Shown here in pieces: positions 33,510 through 42,997 of a stretch of 64,000 nt of DNA. Source of the DNA: Bacillus sp. AZ43 (GTDB lineage: Bacteria; Actinomycetota; Actinomycetes; Mycobacteriales; Geodermatophilaceae); contig SPQJ01000006.1 in the NCBI GenBank assembly GCA_004570425.1, positions 1 through 64,000 on the forward strand. The letters are read 5' to 3'. The first letter of the stretch is position 1. Every line of letters begins with the position of its first letter. Made by a program: the position numbers and the translations under genes. The notes under the pieces were generated by a model. It was not told where the DNA came from and did no database searches. It worked only from the letters and a program-made list of their open reading frames with translations.

Positions 33510-34013
33510 GTGGCCACCGACCAGCCGGGCGACCTCGACCGCACCGCCGCCCTCGCGATGTGGCGGGACTACGCGGCCGCGTCCGGGCACCCGCGCGAGG
33601 AGGAACCCGCCGTCGAGCGGTTCGGCGACAGTGCCGGCCTGGCCGACGAGCTGCTCGGCTCGGTGCTCGCGGGCACGAAGCGGGCCACCGCCGCGCTCGT
33701 CGCCGACTTCGCCGCCGACGGCCAGCCGCTGCCGCGCATCGGCGGCCACTGGATCGCCTGCGACGGCGCCGGGACGCCCCGCTGCGTGCTCCGGACCACC
33801 GAGCTGCGGTTGGGACCGCTGGCCAGCGGCGACGACGCGTTCGCCTGGGACGAGGGCGAGGGCGACCGCACCCGGGCGAGCTGGCTGGACGCGCACGAGC
33901 GCTACTTCCGCCGCACCCAGGCCGCCCGGGGCCAGGCGTGGGACGACGACCTCGAGGTGGTCTTCGAGCGCTTCCGCGTCGTCTGGCCGCCCGAGGTCGC
34001 CGACCGCGGCTAG
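33510..34013 (+). CDS. ASCH-domain protein
   Basis: ASCH domains are small RNA-binding beta-barrels related to PUA; some members are amidohydrolases acting on acetylcytidine. The protein has [24 protein letters not shown] near the N-terminus, a central [17 protein letters not shown] strand region and a [16 protein letters not shown] segment. GTG at 33510 gives 167 residues; ATG at 33558 gives 152 and fits the usual family start well. Its TAG stop and the aspS TAG stop on the other strand use the same CTAG (34010-34013). Confidence 0.87.
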   Translation: MATDQPGDLDRTAALAMWRDYAAASGHPREEEPAVERFGDSAGLADELLGSVLAGTKRATAALVADFAADGQPLPRIGGHWIACDGAGTPRCVLRTTELRLGPLASGDDAFAWDEGEGDRTRASWLDAHERYFRRTQAARGQAWDDDLEVVFERFRVVWPPEVADRG

Positions 34014-35785
34014 CGGGCGGGGTTGGTCGGCCCCGGCGCGCCGGGCTCGCCGGGCAGCGCGGGCTCCTCCGGCTTCGCGTCGATGCCCGCCTCCGTGCGC
34101 TGCGCCTCGGTGATCGGCGTCGGCGCGCCGGTCAGCGGGTCGAAGCCCGCGCCGGTCTTCGGGAAGGCGATCACCTCGCGGATCGACTCCACGCCGGTCA
34201 GCAGCGCCGTGAGCCGGTCCCAGCCGAGCGCGGCACCGGCGTGCGGCGGCGGGCCGTAGGCGAACGCCTCCAGGAAGAAGCCGAACCGCTCGCGGGCCTC
34301 CTCGCGGGACATGCCCAGGGTCTCGAAGACCCGCTCCTGCAGGGCGGCGTCGTGGATACGCACCGAGCCGCTCATCACCTCGTTGCCGTTGATCACCATG
34401 TCGTAGGCGTCGGACAGCGCCGCGCCCTTGTCCTCGGCGAACCGCTCCCGCCACTCCGGCGTGGGCGAGGTGAACGGGTGGTGCATGAACGTCCAGGAGC
34501 CGTCCTCGGTCTCCTCGAACATCGGGAAGTCGACGACGAAGAGGAACGACCACGAGCCGGGCTCGATCAGGTCCAGCCGCTTGGCGATCTCGTTGCGGGC
34601 GGCGCCCAGCAGCTCCTGCGAGGTGCGGCGGGCACCGGCGGCGAAGAAGACGCAGTCGCCGGGCTGCGCGCCGACGGCGGCGACCAGGCCCTCGCGCTCG
34701 GCGTCGGAGATGTTCTTGGCGACCGGGCCGCCCAGCGTGCCGTCCTCGGCGATCGTCACGTAGGCCAGGCCGCGGGAGCCGCGCGACTTCGCCCAGTCCT
34801 GCCAGGCGTCGAACGCCCGCCGCGGCTGGGAGCCGCCACCGGGCATGACGACGGCGCCGACGTACGGGGCCTGGAACACGCGGAACGGGGTCTCGGCGAA
34901 GTAGTCGGTCAGCTCGGTGAGCTCGATGCCGAACCGGAGGTCGGGCTTGTCCGAGCCGAAGCGGTCCATGGCCTCGCGGTAGGTCATCCGCGGGATCTCG
35001 GGCACGTCGTAGGAGGCCAGCTCCTTCCACAGCGCCCGGACGACGTCCTCGGCGATCGCCAGGACGTCGTCGCGCTCGACGAAGCTCATCTCGAAGTCGA
35101 GCTGGGTGAACTCCGGCTGCCGGTCGGCGCGGAAGTCCTCGTCCCGGAAGCAGCGGGCGATCTGGTAGTAGCGCTCGAGGCCGCCGATCATCAGCAGCTG
35201 CTTGAACAGCTGCGGCGACTGCGGCAGCGCGTACCACTTGCCCTGCTGCAGGCGGACCGGCACCAGGAAGTCGCGGGCGCCCTCGGGGGTGGAGCGCGTG
35301 AGGTTCGGCGTCTCGACCTCGACGAACCCGTGCCGGTCCATCACCCCGCGGGCGATCCGGCTGACCTCCGACCGCAGCCGCATGGCCTTCGCCGGGCCCT
35401 GCCGGCGCAGGTCGAGATAGCGGTACTTGTATCGGACGTCGTCCGAGGCGGCCTGGTCGGTCTCGATCGGGAACGGCAGCGGGGCCGCGGCCGAGAGGAC
35501 CGTCAGCTCCGACGTCGCGACCTCGATCTCGCCGGTGGGCAGCTCCGGGTTCTCGTTGCCCTCGGGACGGCGCCGCACCTCACCGGTCACGAGCACGCAG
35601 TACTCGTTGCGGAGGTGGTGGGCCTCCTCCTCGCGCACGACCACCTGGACGTAGCCGGAGGCGTCGCGCAGGTCGAGGAAGACGACACCGCCGTGGTCGC
35701 GGCGGCGGGCGACCCAGCCGGCGAGGGTGACGGTGGTGCCGGCGTCGGACGCGCGCAGCGTTCCGGCGTCGTGGGTGCGGAGCAC
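34010..35785 (-). CDS. aspS: Aspartyl-tRNA synthetase
   Basis: Charges tRNA-Asp, and possibly tRNA-Asn if the organism makes Asn-tRNA by transamidation. The 591-residue bacterial-type enzyme has the N-terminal OB fold ([23 protein letters not shown]), motif 2 region [20 protein letters not shown], a GAD insertion and motif 3 [16 protein letters not shown] at 35785 has AGGAAGG seven bases upstream. Pro-rich C-terminal tail of about 25 residues. Confidence 0.97.
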   Translation of the reverse strand: MLRTHDAGTLRASDAGTTVTLAGWVARRRDHGGVVFLDLRDASGYVQVVVREEEAHHLRNEYCVLVTGEVRRRPEGNENPELPTGEIEVATSELTVLSAAAPLPFPIETDQAASDDVRYKYRYLDLRRQGPAKAMRLRSEVSRIARGVMDRHGFVEVETPNLTRSTPEGARDFLVPVRLQQGKWYALPQSPQLFKQLLMIGGLERYYQIARCFRDEDFRADRQPEFTQLDFEMSFVERDDVLAIAEDVVRALWKELASYDVPEIPRMTYREAMDRFGSDKPDLRFGIELTELTDYFAETPFRVFQAPYVGAVVMPGGGSQPRRAFDAWQDWAKSRGSRGLAYVTIAEDGTLGGPVAKNISDAEREGLVAAVGAQPGDCVFFAAGARRTSQELLGAARNEIAKRLDLIEPGSWSFLFVVDFPMFEETEDGSWTFMHHPFTSPTPEWRERFAEDKGAALSDAYDMVINGNEVMSGSVRIHDAALQERVFETLGMSREEARERFGFFLEAFAYGPPPHAGAALGWDRLTALLTGVESIREVIAFPKTGAGFDPLTGAPTPITEAQRTEAGIDAKPEEPALPGEPGAPGPTNPAR

Positions 35786-35811
35786 GGTGGGGCCTTCCTA
35801 CGGAGAAGTGG

Positions 35812-36795
35812 TTACCAGCGGTCGTGCACGTGGGCGCGGATGCGCTCGTCGTACAGCCGCTCGAGGTCGGACAGCTGGCTCTCGGACAGCGGCGCCAGCG
35901 TGGCGGCGGCGACGTTGCCGCGCACCTGCGTGACGGTGCGCGCCCCGGGGATCACCGTGGTGACACCGGGCTGGTCGACGACCCAGCGCAGCGCGAACGC
36001 GGCGGTGGGGACGGCGTCCCCGGCGATCGCGGCCACCTCGCGGGCAGCGGCGACGCCGACCTCGAAGGGGACGCCGGAGAAGGTCTCGCCGACGTCGAAC
36101 GCCTCGCCGTGCCGGTTGAAGGTGCGGTGGTCGTCGGCGGGGAACTCCGTCGACTCGTCGTACTTGCCGGTGAGCAGCCCGCTGGCCAGCGGCACGCGGG
36201 CGAGGATCCCGACGCCGGCCTCCCGGGCGGCGGGCAGCAGCGCCTCCAGCGGCTTGCGCCGGAAGATGTTGAGGATGACCTGGATGGTCGCCACGCCGGG
36301 GTGCTGCAGCGCCGTCATGCCCTCGGCGACGGTCTCCACCGAGACGCCGTAGGCGGCGATCGACCCGTCGGCGACGAACCCGTCGAGGGTGTCGTAGACC
36401 CGCTGGTCGGAGTAGACAGCCGGCGGCGGGCAGTGCAGCTGCACGAGGTCGAGGGTGTCGACGCCGAGGTTGCGCCGCGACCGGTCGATCCAGGCGCGGA
36501 GGTTCTCCGGCGTGTACTGGGCGGCCTCGAACGGGTCGGCACGGCGGCCGGCCTTGGTGGCCACGAACGGGCGCTCCGACCGCGCCGCGAGGGCCTTCCG
36601 GATGCGCTCCTCGGAGCGGCCGTCGCCGTAGACGTCGGCGGTGTCGAGCAGGGTCACCCCGGCGTCGAGGGCGGCGTCGAGGACCTCGGCGGCCGTCTCG
36701 TCGTCGACGTCCCCCCAGTCACCGCCGAGCTGCCAGGTGCCCAGCCCGATCACGCTGACGTCCGCACCGGTCCGGCCCAGGGGGCGCTGCTCCAT
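35812..36795 (-). CDS. Aldo/keto reductase
   Basis: 327-residue AKR barrel protein; substrate unknown. It shows LGTWQLGGDWG at the N-terminus, DTADVYGDGRSEERI with catalytic Asp and Tyr, Lys in VATKAGRR, LVQLHCPP with His, and VIPGARTVTQVRGN at the cofactor site. It is of a different subgroup from the reductase at 30437. ATG at 36795 has GGAGGAG five bases upstream, and starts two bases after the hisS stop, so it is in the hisS-aspS run. Confidence 0.93.
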   Translation of the reverse strand: MEQRPLGRTGADVSVIGLGTWQLGGDWGDVDDETAAEVLDAALDAGVTLLDTADVYGDGRSEERIRKALAARSERPFVATKAGRRADPFEAAQYTPENLRAWIDRSRRNLGVDTLDLVQLHCPPPAVYSDQRVYDTLDGFVADGSIAAYGVSVETVAEGMTALQHPGVATIQVILNIFRRKPLEALLPAAREAGVGILARVPLASGLLTGKYDESTEFPADDHRTFNRHGEAFDVGETFSGVPFEVGVAAAREVAAIAGDAVPTAAFALRWVVDQPGVTTVIPGARTVTQVRGNVAAATLAPLSESQLSDLERLYDERIRAHVHDRW

Positions 36796-36797
36796 GC

Positions 36798-38060
36798 TCA
36801 CTCCTCCACACTCGCACGCAGCCGCTCGAACAGCTCTCCCACCGGGACGGCGACCTGCTCGCCGGTGCGCATGTCCTTCAGCTGGCCCACGCCCTCGGCC
36901 AGGTCGCGCTCGCCGACGACGACGACGTGCGACGCGCCGGAACGGTCGGCGGCCTTCATCGATCCCTTGAGCCCGCGGTCGCCGTAGACAGTGTCCGCGG
37001 AGATCCCGGCCTCCCGCAGCTGCCCGACCAGCCGGACCGCCAGCCGCTTGGCCTCGGCCCCCAGCGGGACGACGAACGTCCGCACGCCGGCGCTCGCGCC
37101 GACGTCCAGACCCTCGGCCTGCACCGCCAGCAGGGTGCGGTCGACGCCCACGGCGTAGCCGATGCCCGAGACGTCCGGCCCGCCGAGCGCCGCCGACAGC
37201 CCGTCGTAGCGGCCGCCGCCACCGATCGCCGACTGCGCGCCCAGGCCGTGGTGCACGAACTCGAACGTCGTCTTCGTGTAGTAGTCGAGCCCCCGGACCA
37301 GCCGCGGCGCCTCCGTCCACGTGACGCCGAGGTCGGTGAGGTGCTGGCGGACGGCGTCGTAGTGCGCCTTGGTCGTGTCCGACAGGTGGTCGACCATCAG
37401 CGGCGCCTCGTCGAGCTGGGCCTGCACCTCGGGACGCTTGTCGTCGAGCACCCGCAGCGGGTTGATCTCCGCCCGGCGGCGGGTCTCCTCGTCGAGGTCG
37501 AGCTTCGCCAGGTACTCGACCAGCAGCTCGCGGTACTGCGGGCGGCAGGTGGCGTCGCCCAGCGAGGTGAGCAGGAGCTCGAAGTCGGTCAGCCCCAGGT
37601 CGCGGAAGCCCTGCACGCCCAGTGCCACCACCTCGGCGTCCAGCGCCGGGTCGTCGACGCCGAGCGCCTCCATGTCCACCTGGGTGAAGTGGCGGTAGCG
37701 GCCGGCCTGCGGGCGCTCGTAGCGGAACGCCGAGCCGACGGTCCACAGCTTCACCGGCAGCGCGCCGTCGTGCAGCCGGTGCTCGATGAACGCCCGCATC
37801 AGCCCGGCGGTGAGCTCGGGGCGCAGGGTGAGCGACCGCCCACCCCGGTCCTCGAACGTGTACATCTCCTTGGTGACGACGTCGGTGGACTCACCGACGC
37901 CGCGGGAGAACACGGCGGTCTCCTCGAACACCGGCGTCTCGACGTAGCCGTACCCGGCCCGCCGCAGCGGCGCGGTCAGGGTGTCCCGGACGGCGAGGAA
38001 GCGCGCGGAGTCCGGCGGCAGCGTGTCGAAGGTGCCCTTGGGCGCGGTCAGCCCGCTCAC
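36798..38060 (-). CDS. hisS: Histidyl-tRNA synthetase
   Basis: Charges tRNA-His. The 420-residue class II enzyme has PKGTFDTLP at the N-terminus, motif 2 [16 protein letters not shown], the histidine-binding [15 protein letters not shown] loop, GGGGRYDGL (motif 3 region) and a C-terminal anticodon domain. GTG at 38060 overlaps the upstream hydrolase stop by four bases (GTGA). Confidence 0.97.
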   Translation of the reverse strand: MSGLTAPKGTFDTLPPDSARFLAVRDTLTAPLRRAGYGYVETPVFEETAVFSRGVGESTDVVTKEMYTFEDRGGRSLTLRPELTAGLMRAFIEHRLHDGALPVKLWTVGSAFRYERPQAGRYRHFTQVDMEALGVDDPALDAEVVALGVQGFRDLGLTDFELLLTSLGDATCRPQYRELLVEYLAKLDLDEETRRRAEINPLRVLDDKRPEVQAQLDEAPLMVDHLSDTTKAHYDAVRQHLTDLGVTWTEAPRLVRGLDYYTKTTFEFVHHGLGAQSAIGGGGRYDGLSAALGGPDVSGIGYAVGVDRTLLAVQAEGLDVGASAGVRTFVVPLGAEAKRLAVRLVGQLREAGISADTVYGDRGLKGSMKAADRSGASHVVVVGERDLAEGVGQLKDMRTGEQVAVPVGELFERLRASVEE

Positions 38061-38740
38061 AGTCCACGCCCCTTCGGCGCCTGGGCTGCCTCGGCCAGGT
38101 AGGGGTTGGTCGCCCGCTCCCGCCCGATGGTGGTGGCCGGCCCGTGCCCGGGCAGCACCACCGTCTCGTCGTCCAGGGGCAGGACGACGTCGCGCAGCGA
38201 GCGGAGCATCGAGTCCCACGACCCGCCGGGCAGGTCGACCCGGCCGACCGAGCCGGCGAACAGGACGTCGCCGGCGAGCAGACCGGGGGCGTCGTCGAGG
38301 TCGAGGGAGAACACCACCGACCCCTGGGTGTGCCCGGGGGCGTGCCGGACGGTGAGGTCGACGCCGGCCAGGGAGAGCACCGCGCCGTCGTCGAGCGACA
38401 GCACGTCGGAGGGGTCCGGCAGCCGCACGCCGGTGATCAGCGGCGCCAGCTGCGGGCCGTGCCACTTCGCCGGGTCCGAGAGCATCCCGGAGTCGCTCGG
38501 GTGCAGGTAGGCGGGGATGTCGTAGCCGTCGCAGACCGGCAGCACCGAGAAGGTGTGGTCGAGGTGGCCGTGGGTGAGCACGACCGCGACCGGCTTGAGG
38601 CCGTCGTCGGCCAGCATCCGGGCCAGGGGCTCGACGGCGTCCATGCCGGGGTCGACGACGACGCACTCCTGCCCGGGCCCGGAGGCGACGGCGTAGCAGT
38701 TGGTGCCGAACGCGCCGGCGGGGAACGAGCGGATGAGCAC
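38057..38740 (-). CDS. Metallo-beta-lactamase-fold hydrolase (glyoxalase II-like)
   Basis: Zinc hydrolase of the glyoxalase II-like group, often found just before hisS in actinobacteria. The 227-residue protein has the metal motif THGHLDH at residues 56-62, then [26 protein letters not shown] and LPGHGPATT, which complete the binding site. The true thioester substrate is unknown. GTG at 38740 has no ribosome binding site but a TAACCT box six bases upstream, suggesting a leaderless transcript. Confidence 0.92.
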   Translation of the reverse strand: MLIRSFPAGAFGTNCYAVASGPGQECVVVDPGMDAVEPLARMLADDGLKPVAVVLTHGHLDHTFSVLPVCDGYDIPAYLHPSDSGMLSDPAKWHGPQLAPLITGVRLPDPSDVLSLDDGAVLSLAGVDLTVRHAPGHTQGSVVFSLDLDDAPGLLAGDVLFAGSVGRVDLPGGSWDSMLRSLRDVVLPLDDETVVLPGHGPATTIGRERATNPYLAEAAQAPKGRGL

Positions 38741-38746
38741 CCGTGC

Positions 38747-38752
38747 AGGTTA
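38747..38752 (-). promoter_or_regulatory. -10 box for a probable leaderless hydrolase-hisS transcript
   Basis: TAACCT on the minus strand ends six bases before GTG 38740, with no Shine-Dalgarno sequence. The gap to the divergent cyclophilin gene is 152 bases and also holds a plus-strand TAGACT at 38807-38812. Confidence 0.4.
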
Positions 38753-38892
38753 CGCGGGCGGGCTCGCCGTCCCGGGCGCCGCAGGTGTACGCCCAGGAAC
38801 GGCACCTAGACTCGGCCGCCGAGCAGCCCCGCGGGCGCTCCGCCCACGCACGCGCCCGCCCGGGAACAAGGACGTCCGAGGAGTACCGAACC

Positions 38893-39729
38893 GTGCCCAC
38901 GAACAAGCAGCGGCGGCAGGCCGCCCAGCGACACCTGCAGCGCCAGCTGGAGCGTCGCGCCGAACTGGCCAAGAAGCGCCGCCGCAACCTGGGCATCCTC
39001 GCCAGCGCGATCGCCGTCCTCGTGGTGGTCGGCGCCGCGCTGCTGATCACCGGCGCCCTCGGGGGCGACGACGAGCCCACCGATCCGGTCGCCTCCGACG
39101 CACCGGCCGCCACCAGCGCCGCGGCGCCCAGCACGAACGCCGACGGCACGGTGACCTGCACCTACGCGCCCGACGAGTCGGGCAACCCGAACCTGACCGA
39201 CGTCGGCACCCCGCCCTCGCCCGAGGCGACGCCCGCGCAGGGCACCAGCACCCTGCTGATGAGCACCGACCAGGGCGACCTGACGCTCACCCTCGACCGG
39301 GCGAAGGCCCCCTGCGCCGCGGCCAGCTTCACCTACCTGGCCCAGCAGTCGTTCTTCGACGGCAGCACCTGCCACCGCCTGGTCAACCAGCCCTCCTTCG
39401 GCGTGCTGCAGTGCGGCGACCCCACGGGCACCGGCTCGGGCGGCCCGAGCTACAAGTACGCGGAGGAGGTGACCCCGGAGACCACCTACCCGCGGGGCAC
39501 CATCGCGATGGCGAAGACGGCGGCGCCGGGCACCACCGGCAGCCAGTTCTTCCTCTGCTTCGTCGACACCGAGCTGCCGCCGGAGTACACGGTCGTGGGC
39601 ACCGTCGACGAGGCGGGCCTCGCCGTCCTCGAGAAGGTCGCCGAGGCCGGCATCGAGGGCGTCGGCCCGGAGGGTGACGGCGCCCCGGCGCTGCCGGTGA
39701 ACATCACCTCCCTCTCCGTCGTCGCCTGA
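38893..39729 (+). CDS. Membrane-anchored peptidyl-prolyl cis-trans isomerase (cyclophilin)
   Basis: Proline isomerase acting outside the membrane. The 278-residue protein has a basic cytoplasmic N-terminus ([19 protein letters not shown]), a membrane helix at about 32-56, a Ser/Ala/Pro-rich linker and a cyclophilin domain with [10 protein letters not shown] (catalytic Arg), [13 protein letters not shown] and [21 protein letters not shown] at 38893 has GAGGAG nine bases upstream. The N-terminus and position near hisS and relA are typical of actinobacteria. Confidence 0.94.
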   Translation: MPTNKQRRQAAQRHLQRQLERRAELAKKRRRNLGILASAIAVLVVVGAALLITGALGGDDEPTDPVASDAPAATSAAAPSTNADGTVTCTYAPDESGNPNLTDVGTPPSPEATPAQGTSTLLMSTDQGDLTLTLDRAKAPCAAASFTYLAQQSFFDGSTCHRLVNQPSFGVLQCGDPTGTGSGGPSYKYAEEVTPETTYPRGTIAMAKTAAPGTTGSQFFLCFVDTELPPEYTVVGTVDEAGLAVLEKVAEAGIEGVGPEGDGAPALPVNITSLSVVA

Positions 39730-39752
39730 GGCCGGGGCGCGGAGGACCGCGG

Positions 39753-40934
39753 GTGGGCTACACGGCGGTCCTGCGCCACCGGGAGTTCGCCTGGCTGGTC
39801 GTCGCGCACACGGTCGTGCTGCTCGGCACCACCGTGGCGACGGTCGCCCTCGCGGTGCTGGTCTTCGAGCGGACGGCGTCGCCGCTGCTGTCGTCGCTGA
39901 CCTTCGCGCTGGGCTTCACGCCCTACCTGCTCGGGGGCCTGCTCTCGGCCCGGTTCGAACGGGTGCCGCCCCGGCGGCTGATGATCTGCTGCGACCTGTT
40001 CCAGGGCGGCGCCTACGGGCTCATGGCGATCCCCGGCCTGCCCGTGCCGGCGCTGCTGGCGCTGCTCGGGATCGGCAGCGTCGCCGCCCCCGTCTTCAGC
40101 GGCACCCGCGCCGGCCTGCTCCCCGCGATGCTCGGCGACGGGGAGGGCTTCGTGCTGGGCCGCAGCATCCTGCGGCTGATCGCCCAGACCGGTCAGATCC
40201 TCGGGCTCGCGGTCGGCGGGGCGCTGCTCCTGGTGGTCGACGCCCGCACCGCCGTCCTCGGTGTCGCGGGCGCGTACGCGCTCTCGGCCCTGCTGATCCG
40301 GCTGGGGATCGCCGATCACCGGCTGCCCGTCGCGCGGGCGGAGGGCGGGGTGGACGCCGCGCGGGTCCTCGCCGACCCCCGCCGCCGGCGTCTGCTGCTG
40401 CTCGGCTGGCTGGTGCCGATGGCCGCGGTCGCGCCGGAGGCCCTCGCCGTCCCCTACCTCGTCGGGCTGGGACTGCCGGCCGCCAGCGCGGGCCTGCTGC
40501 TGTGGGCGGCGCCGGCCGGCGCGGTGCTCGGCGAGGTGCTCACCGCCCGGCTGCTGCGGGAACGGGGCCGGGTCCGGGCCGTCGTGCCCCTCGCCGCCAC
40601 GGTGCTGCTGGTGCCGCTGGCCTTCGCCGCGCAGCCGCCGCTGCCCGTGGCGATCGCGGTGCTGCTGCTCTCCTCGGCCGGATTCGGCTTCTCGCTGGGC
40701 CTCGACCAGCGGCTGATGGCGGTCACGCCCCCCGAGCTGCACCGGCGCACGCTCACCGTGTCCTCGGCCGGGCTGATGTTCTGCCAGGGCCTGGGCTTCG
40801 CCCTCGCGGGGGCCGCCGCGGAGCTCGCCGCCCCGCACCTGGTGATCCCGGCCATCAGCTTGCTGGGTCTGCTCGCGCTGGTCCTCCTCCGGGGCGCGGT
40901 CACAGCCCCTGCAGCGTCAGGTGCTCGGGGCTGA
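39753..40934 (+). CDS. MFS transporter
   Basis: A 393-residue protein with about 12 hydrophobic segments and the short basic loop (RFERVPPRRLM) between helices 2 and 3 that is typical of the major facilitator superfamily. Substrate unknown. GTG at 39753 has GGAGG seven bases upstream. Its end overlaps the convergent dehydrogenase by 35 bases. Confidence 0.88.
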   Translation: MGYTAVLRHREFAWLVVAHTVVLLGTTVATVALAVLVFERTASPLLSSLTFALGFTPYLLGGLLSARFERVPPRRLMICCDLFQGGAYGLMAIPGLPVPALLALLGIGSVAAPVFSGTRAGLLPAMLGDGEGFVLGRSILRLIAQTGQILGLAVGGALLLVVDARTAVLGVAGAYALSALLIRLGIADHRLPVARAEGGVDAARVLADPRRRRLLLLGWLVPMAAVAPEALAVPYLVGLGLPAASAGLLLWAAPAGAVLGEVLTARLLRERGRVRAVVPLAATVLLVPLAFAAQPPLPVAIAVLLLSSAGFGFSLGLDQRLMAVTPPELHRRTLTVSSAGLMFCQGLGFALAGAAAELAAPHLVIPAISLLGLLALVLLRGAVTAPAASGARG

Positions 40935-41910
40935 GCGCGGTCAGGAAGTCGGCGGCGTCGAACGTCTCCCCCGGCGCGGCGGCGCCCCGGATCGTCGCCC
41001 GGCCGTCGAGGAGGCGCTGCACCGCCTCGCAGACCAGGGGTGCGGTGACGGCGTAGATGTCGCGGCCGCCCGCCCGCACCCGGCGCTCCTCCGCGCCGCA
41101 CCGCGCCACCACGTCGACCACGAACTGCTGACCCGAGCGCCCCCGCTCGTCGACGGCGGACGGCGCGGGCGTCGAGGGGTTGCGGATGTCGTCCAGCGCG
41201 CCGGTCGCCAGGAAGGTCTCGATGCGGGACGCGTCGACGTGCCGGGCCAGGGTGACGATCTCGGCGAACGGCGTCCGCACCACCGTCCGCCGCCCGAGCG
41301 GCGCCGGGAAGTCCCACTCCGTGACGGGGGGCTCGCCGGCGACCGGGACCAGCCGGCCGCCGTCGACCACCAGCCGGGTGGCGGTGTTGCGCTCCCCGGT
41401 GCGCCGGGTGCCCTCCGTGGGCCACCACCGGTCCAGGCCGATCGCGATCGTCAGCTCGTCGACCGCGGCCCACGGCTGCACGGCGACGGTCGCCAGCAGG
41501 TCGGCGAGGCCGCCGAAGAAGGCCATCGCGGGCAGCACCGCCACGTCGCTCGGCCACCCGCGCTCCCCGGCGGCGCGGTAGAGGTGCTGGACGGCGGGCT
41601 GCTCGGCGGTGACGTCGAGGTAGTGCGCCCCGGCGCGCACCGCGGCCTCGGCGACCGCCAGCCCGGTGTCCAGGAAGGGACCGGCGCAGTTCACGACCGC
41701 CGCGACGCCGCGGACCGCGCGCTCCAGCGCCGCGCCGTCGTCCACGGCCGCCGGGCGCAGCTCCAGCCCGGGGAACGCCTCACCCAGTCGTTCCAGCGCG
41801 GCCCGGTCGCGCCCCGACAGGACCGGCACCAGTCCCCGCCGCCGCAGCTCGGCGACGACGAACCGACCCGTGTGCCCGTAGGCCCCGTACACCAGCACCT
41901 CGTGATCCAT
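40900..41910 (-). CDS. Saccharopine dehydrogenase-like NAD(P)-binding protein
   Basis: Rossmann-fold protein of the saccharopine dehydrogenase / trans-acting enoyl reductase group. The 336-residue protein begins VLVYGAYGHTGRFVVAELRRRG (nucleotide loop), then VVNCAGPFLDTG and LDVTAEQP. Its reaction is unknown. ATG at 41910; the frame extends to 41988 but would run over the start of the divergent regulator gene, so I reject that. The shared 70-base gap suggests that the neighbouring AraC-type protein regulates it. Confidence 0.87.
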   Translation of the reverse strand: MDHEVLVYGAYGHTGRFVVAELRRRGLVPVLSGRDRAALERLGEAFPGLELRPAAVDDGAALERAVRGVAAVVNCAGPFLDTGLAVAEAAVRAGAHYLDVTAEQPAVQHLYRAAGERGWPSDVAVLPAMAFFGGLADLLATVAVQPWAAVDELTIAIGLDRWWPTEGTRRTGERNTATRLVVDGGRLVPVAGEPPVTEWDFPAPLGRRTVVRTPFAEIVTLARHVDASRIETFLATGALDDIRNPSTPAPSAVDERGRSGQQFVVDVVARCGAEERRVRAGGRDIYAVTAPLVCEAVQRLLDGRATIRGAAAPGETFDAADFLTALSPEHLTLQGL

Positions 41911-41921
41911 GCGTCGATCCC

Positions 41922-41954
41922 ATCGGACGGTGTCCACCGGCACGAGCGTCCGAT
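41922..41954. promoter_or_regulatory. Inverted repeat in the gap between the dehydrogenase and its divergent regulator
   Basis: ATCGGAC (41922-41928) and GTCCGAT (41948-41954) are exact complements, 26 bases centre to centre, about two and a half turns. They lie between two divergent genes, one an AraC-type regulator, so an operator is plausible. Inference only. Confidence 0.45.
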
Positions 41955-41967
41955 CTGACATGGTGCG

Positions 41968-41973
41968 TACAGT
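41968..41973 (+). promoter_or_regulatory. -10 box for a probable leaderless regulator transcript
   Basis: TACAGT (TANNNT) ends seven bases before ATG 41981, with no Shine-Dalgarno sequence in between. This would put transcription start at the start codon. Confidence 0.45.
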
Positions 41974-41980
41974 TTCCGAC

Positions 41981-42922
41981 ATGCACACGGTCGGGCTCGC
42001 CCTCCACGAGCACTCGATGCTCTACGAGACCGCGATCGCCGCAGAGGTCTTCGGCGTCGACCGCTCGGACCTCTCCCCGACCGGCTCCTGGTACGACCTG
42101 GTCGTCTGCACGCCCGACGGCGCCCCCTCGCGCTGGCTGCCCGACGCGACGACGCGGGACTTCTCGGCGCTGCGCGAGGTCGACACCGTCGTCGTGCCGT
42201 CGTCGGACGTCCTCGACGGCTCGCCCGACCCCGCGCTGACCGAGGCGCTGCGGGCGGCGCACGCCTCGGGCGCCCGGATCGCCGCGCTGTGCACCGGGGC
42301 CTTCGTCGTCGCGGCCGCCGGGCTGCTGGACGGCCGCACCGCCACGACGCACTGGATGCACGCCGACGAGCTGTCCCGGCTGCACCCGGAGGTCGAGGTC
42401 CGGGCCGACGTCCTCTACGTGGCCGACGGCCCGGTGCTGACGTCGGCCGGCAAGACCGCCGCGCTCGACCTCTGCCTCCACCTCGTGCAGGCCGACCACG
42501 GCGCCTCGGTCGCCAACGGGCTGGCACGCCGGCTCGTCGTGCCGTCGCACCGTCCCGGTGGCCAGGCGCAGTTCATCGCCCCACCGCCGGACCCGCGCGT
42601 CACCGACCGGCTCGATCCGGCGCTGGACTGGGCCCGGGCCCACCTCGACCGGCCGATCACCGTGCAGGACCTCGCGCGGGAGGCGGGACTGAGCACTCGG
42701 CAGCTCGCCCGGCGGATGAACGCCGAGGTCGGGCTCGCACCGCTCGACTGGCTGCACCACCAGCGGATCGACCGGGCCCAGGCCCTGCTCGAGCGCACGG
42801 ACGCCTCGGTCGAGCAGATCGCCGACCGGTGCGGCATGGGCACCGCGACCACGCTCCGGCGGCACTTCAGCCGGTCGCTGGGCGTCAGCCCCACCCAGTA
42901 CCGGACGTCCTTCCGCAGCTAG
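41981..42922 (+). CDS. GlxA-family transcriptional regulator (DJ-1/PfpI-like domain plus AraC-type HTH)
   Basis: 313 residues. The N-terminal domain (about 1-170) is DJ-1/PfpI-like, with the nucleophile-elbow region ALCTGAFVVAAAGLLDGR; in regulators this domain senses a ligand and does not catalyse. The C-terminal AraC double helix-turn-helix (about 205-313) includes LAREAGLSTRQLARR and IADRCGMGTATTLRRHF. Divergent from the saccharopine-dehydrogenase-like gene, which is its likely target. Confidence 0.92.
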   Translation: MHTVGLALHEHSMLYETAIAAEVFGVDRSDLSPTGSWYDLVVCTPDGAPSRWLPDATTRDFSALREVDTVVVPSSDVLDGSPDPALTEALRAAHASGARIAALCTGAFVVAAAGLLDGRTATTHWMHADELSRLHPEVEVRADVLYVADGPVLTSAGKTAALDLCLHLVQADHGASVANGLARRLVVPSHRPGGQAQFIAPPPDPRVTDRLDPALDWARAHLDRPITVQDLAREAGLSTRQLARRMNAEVGLAPLDWLHHQRIDRAQALLERTDASVEQIADRCGMGTATTLRRHFSRSLGVSPTQYRTSFRS

Positions 42923-42997
42923 GCGGTGCTGATCGCGCGACTCCGCGCCGCGGTCAGCTCCTCGCTCGGCCCTGCTGTGGTGCTCCCGCGGCTGTCG

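Noticed and set aside
41911-41988. Start of the saccharopine-dehydrogenase-like gene at 41988
   Set aside because: It would run over the start of the divergent regulator; the nucleotide-binding motif begins right after ATG 41910.
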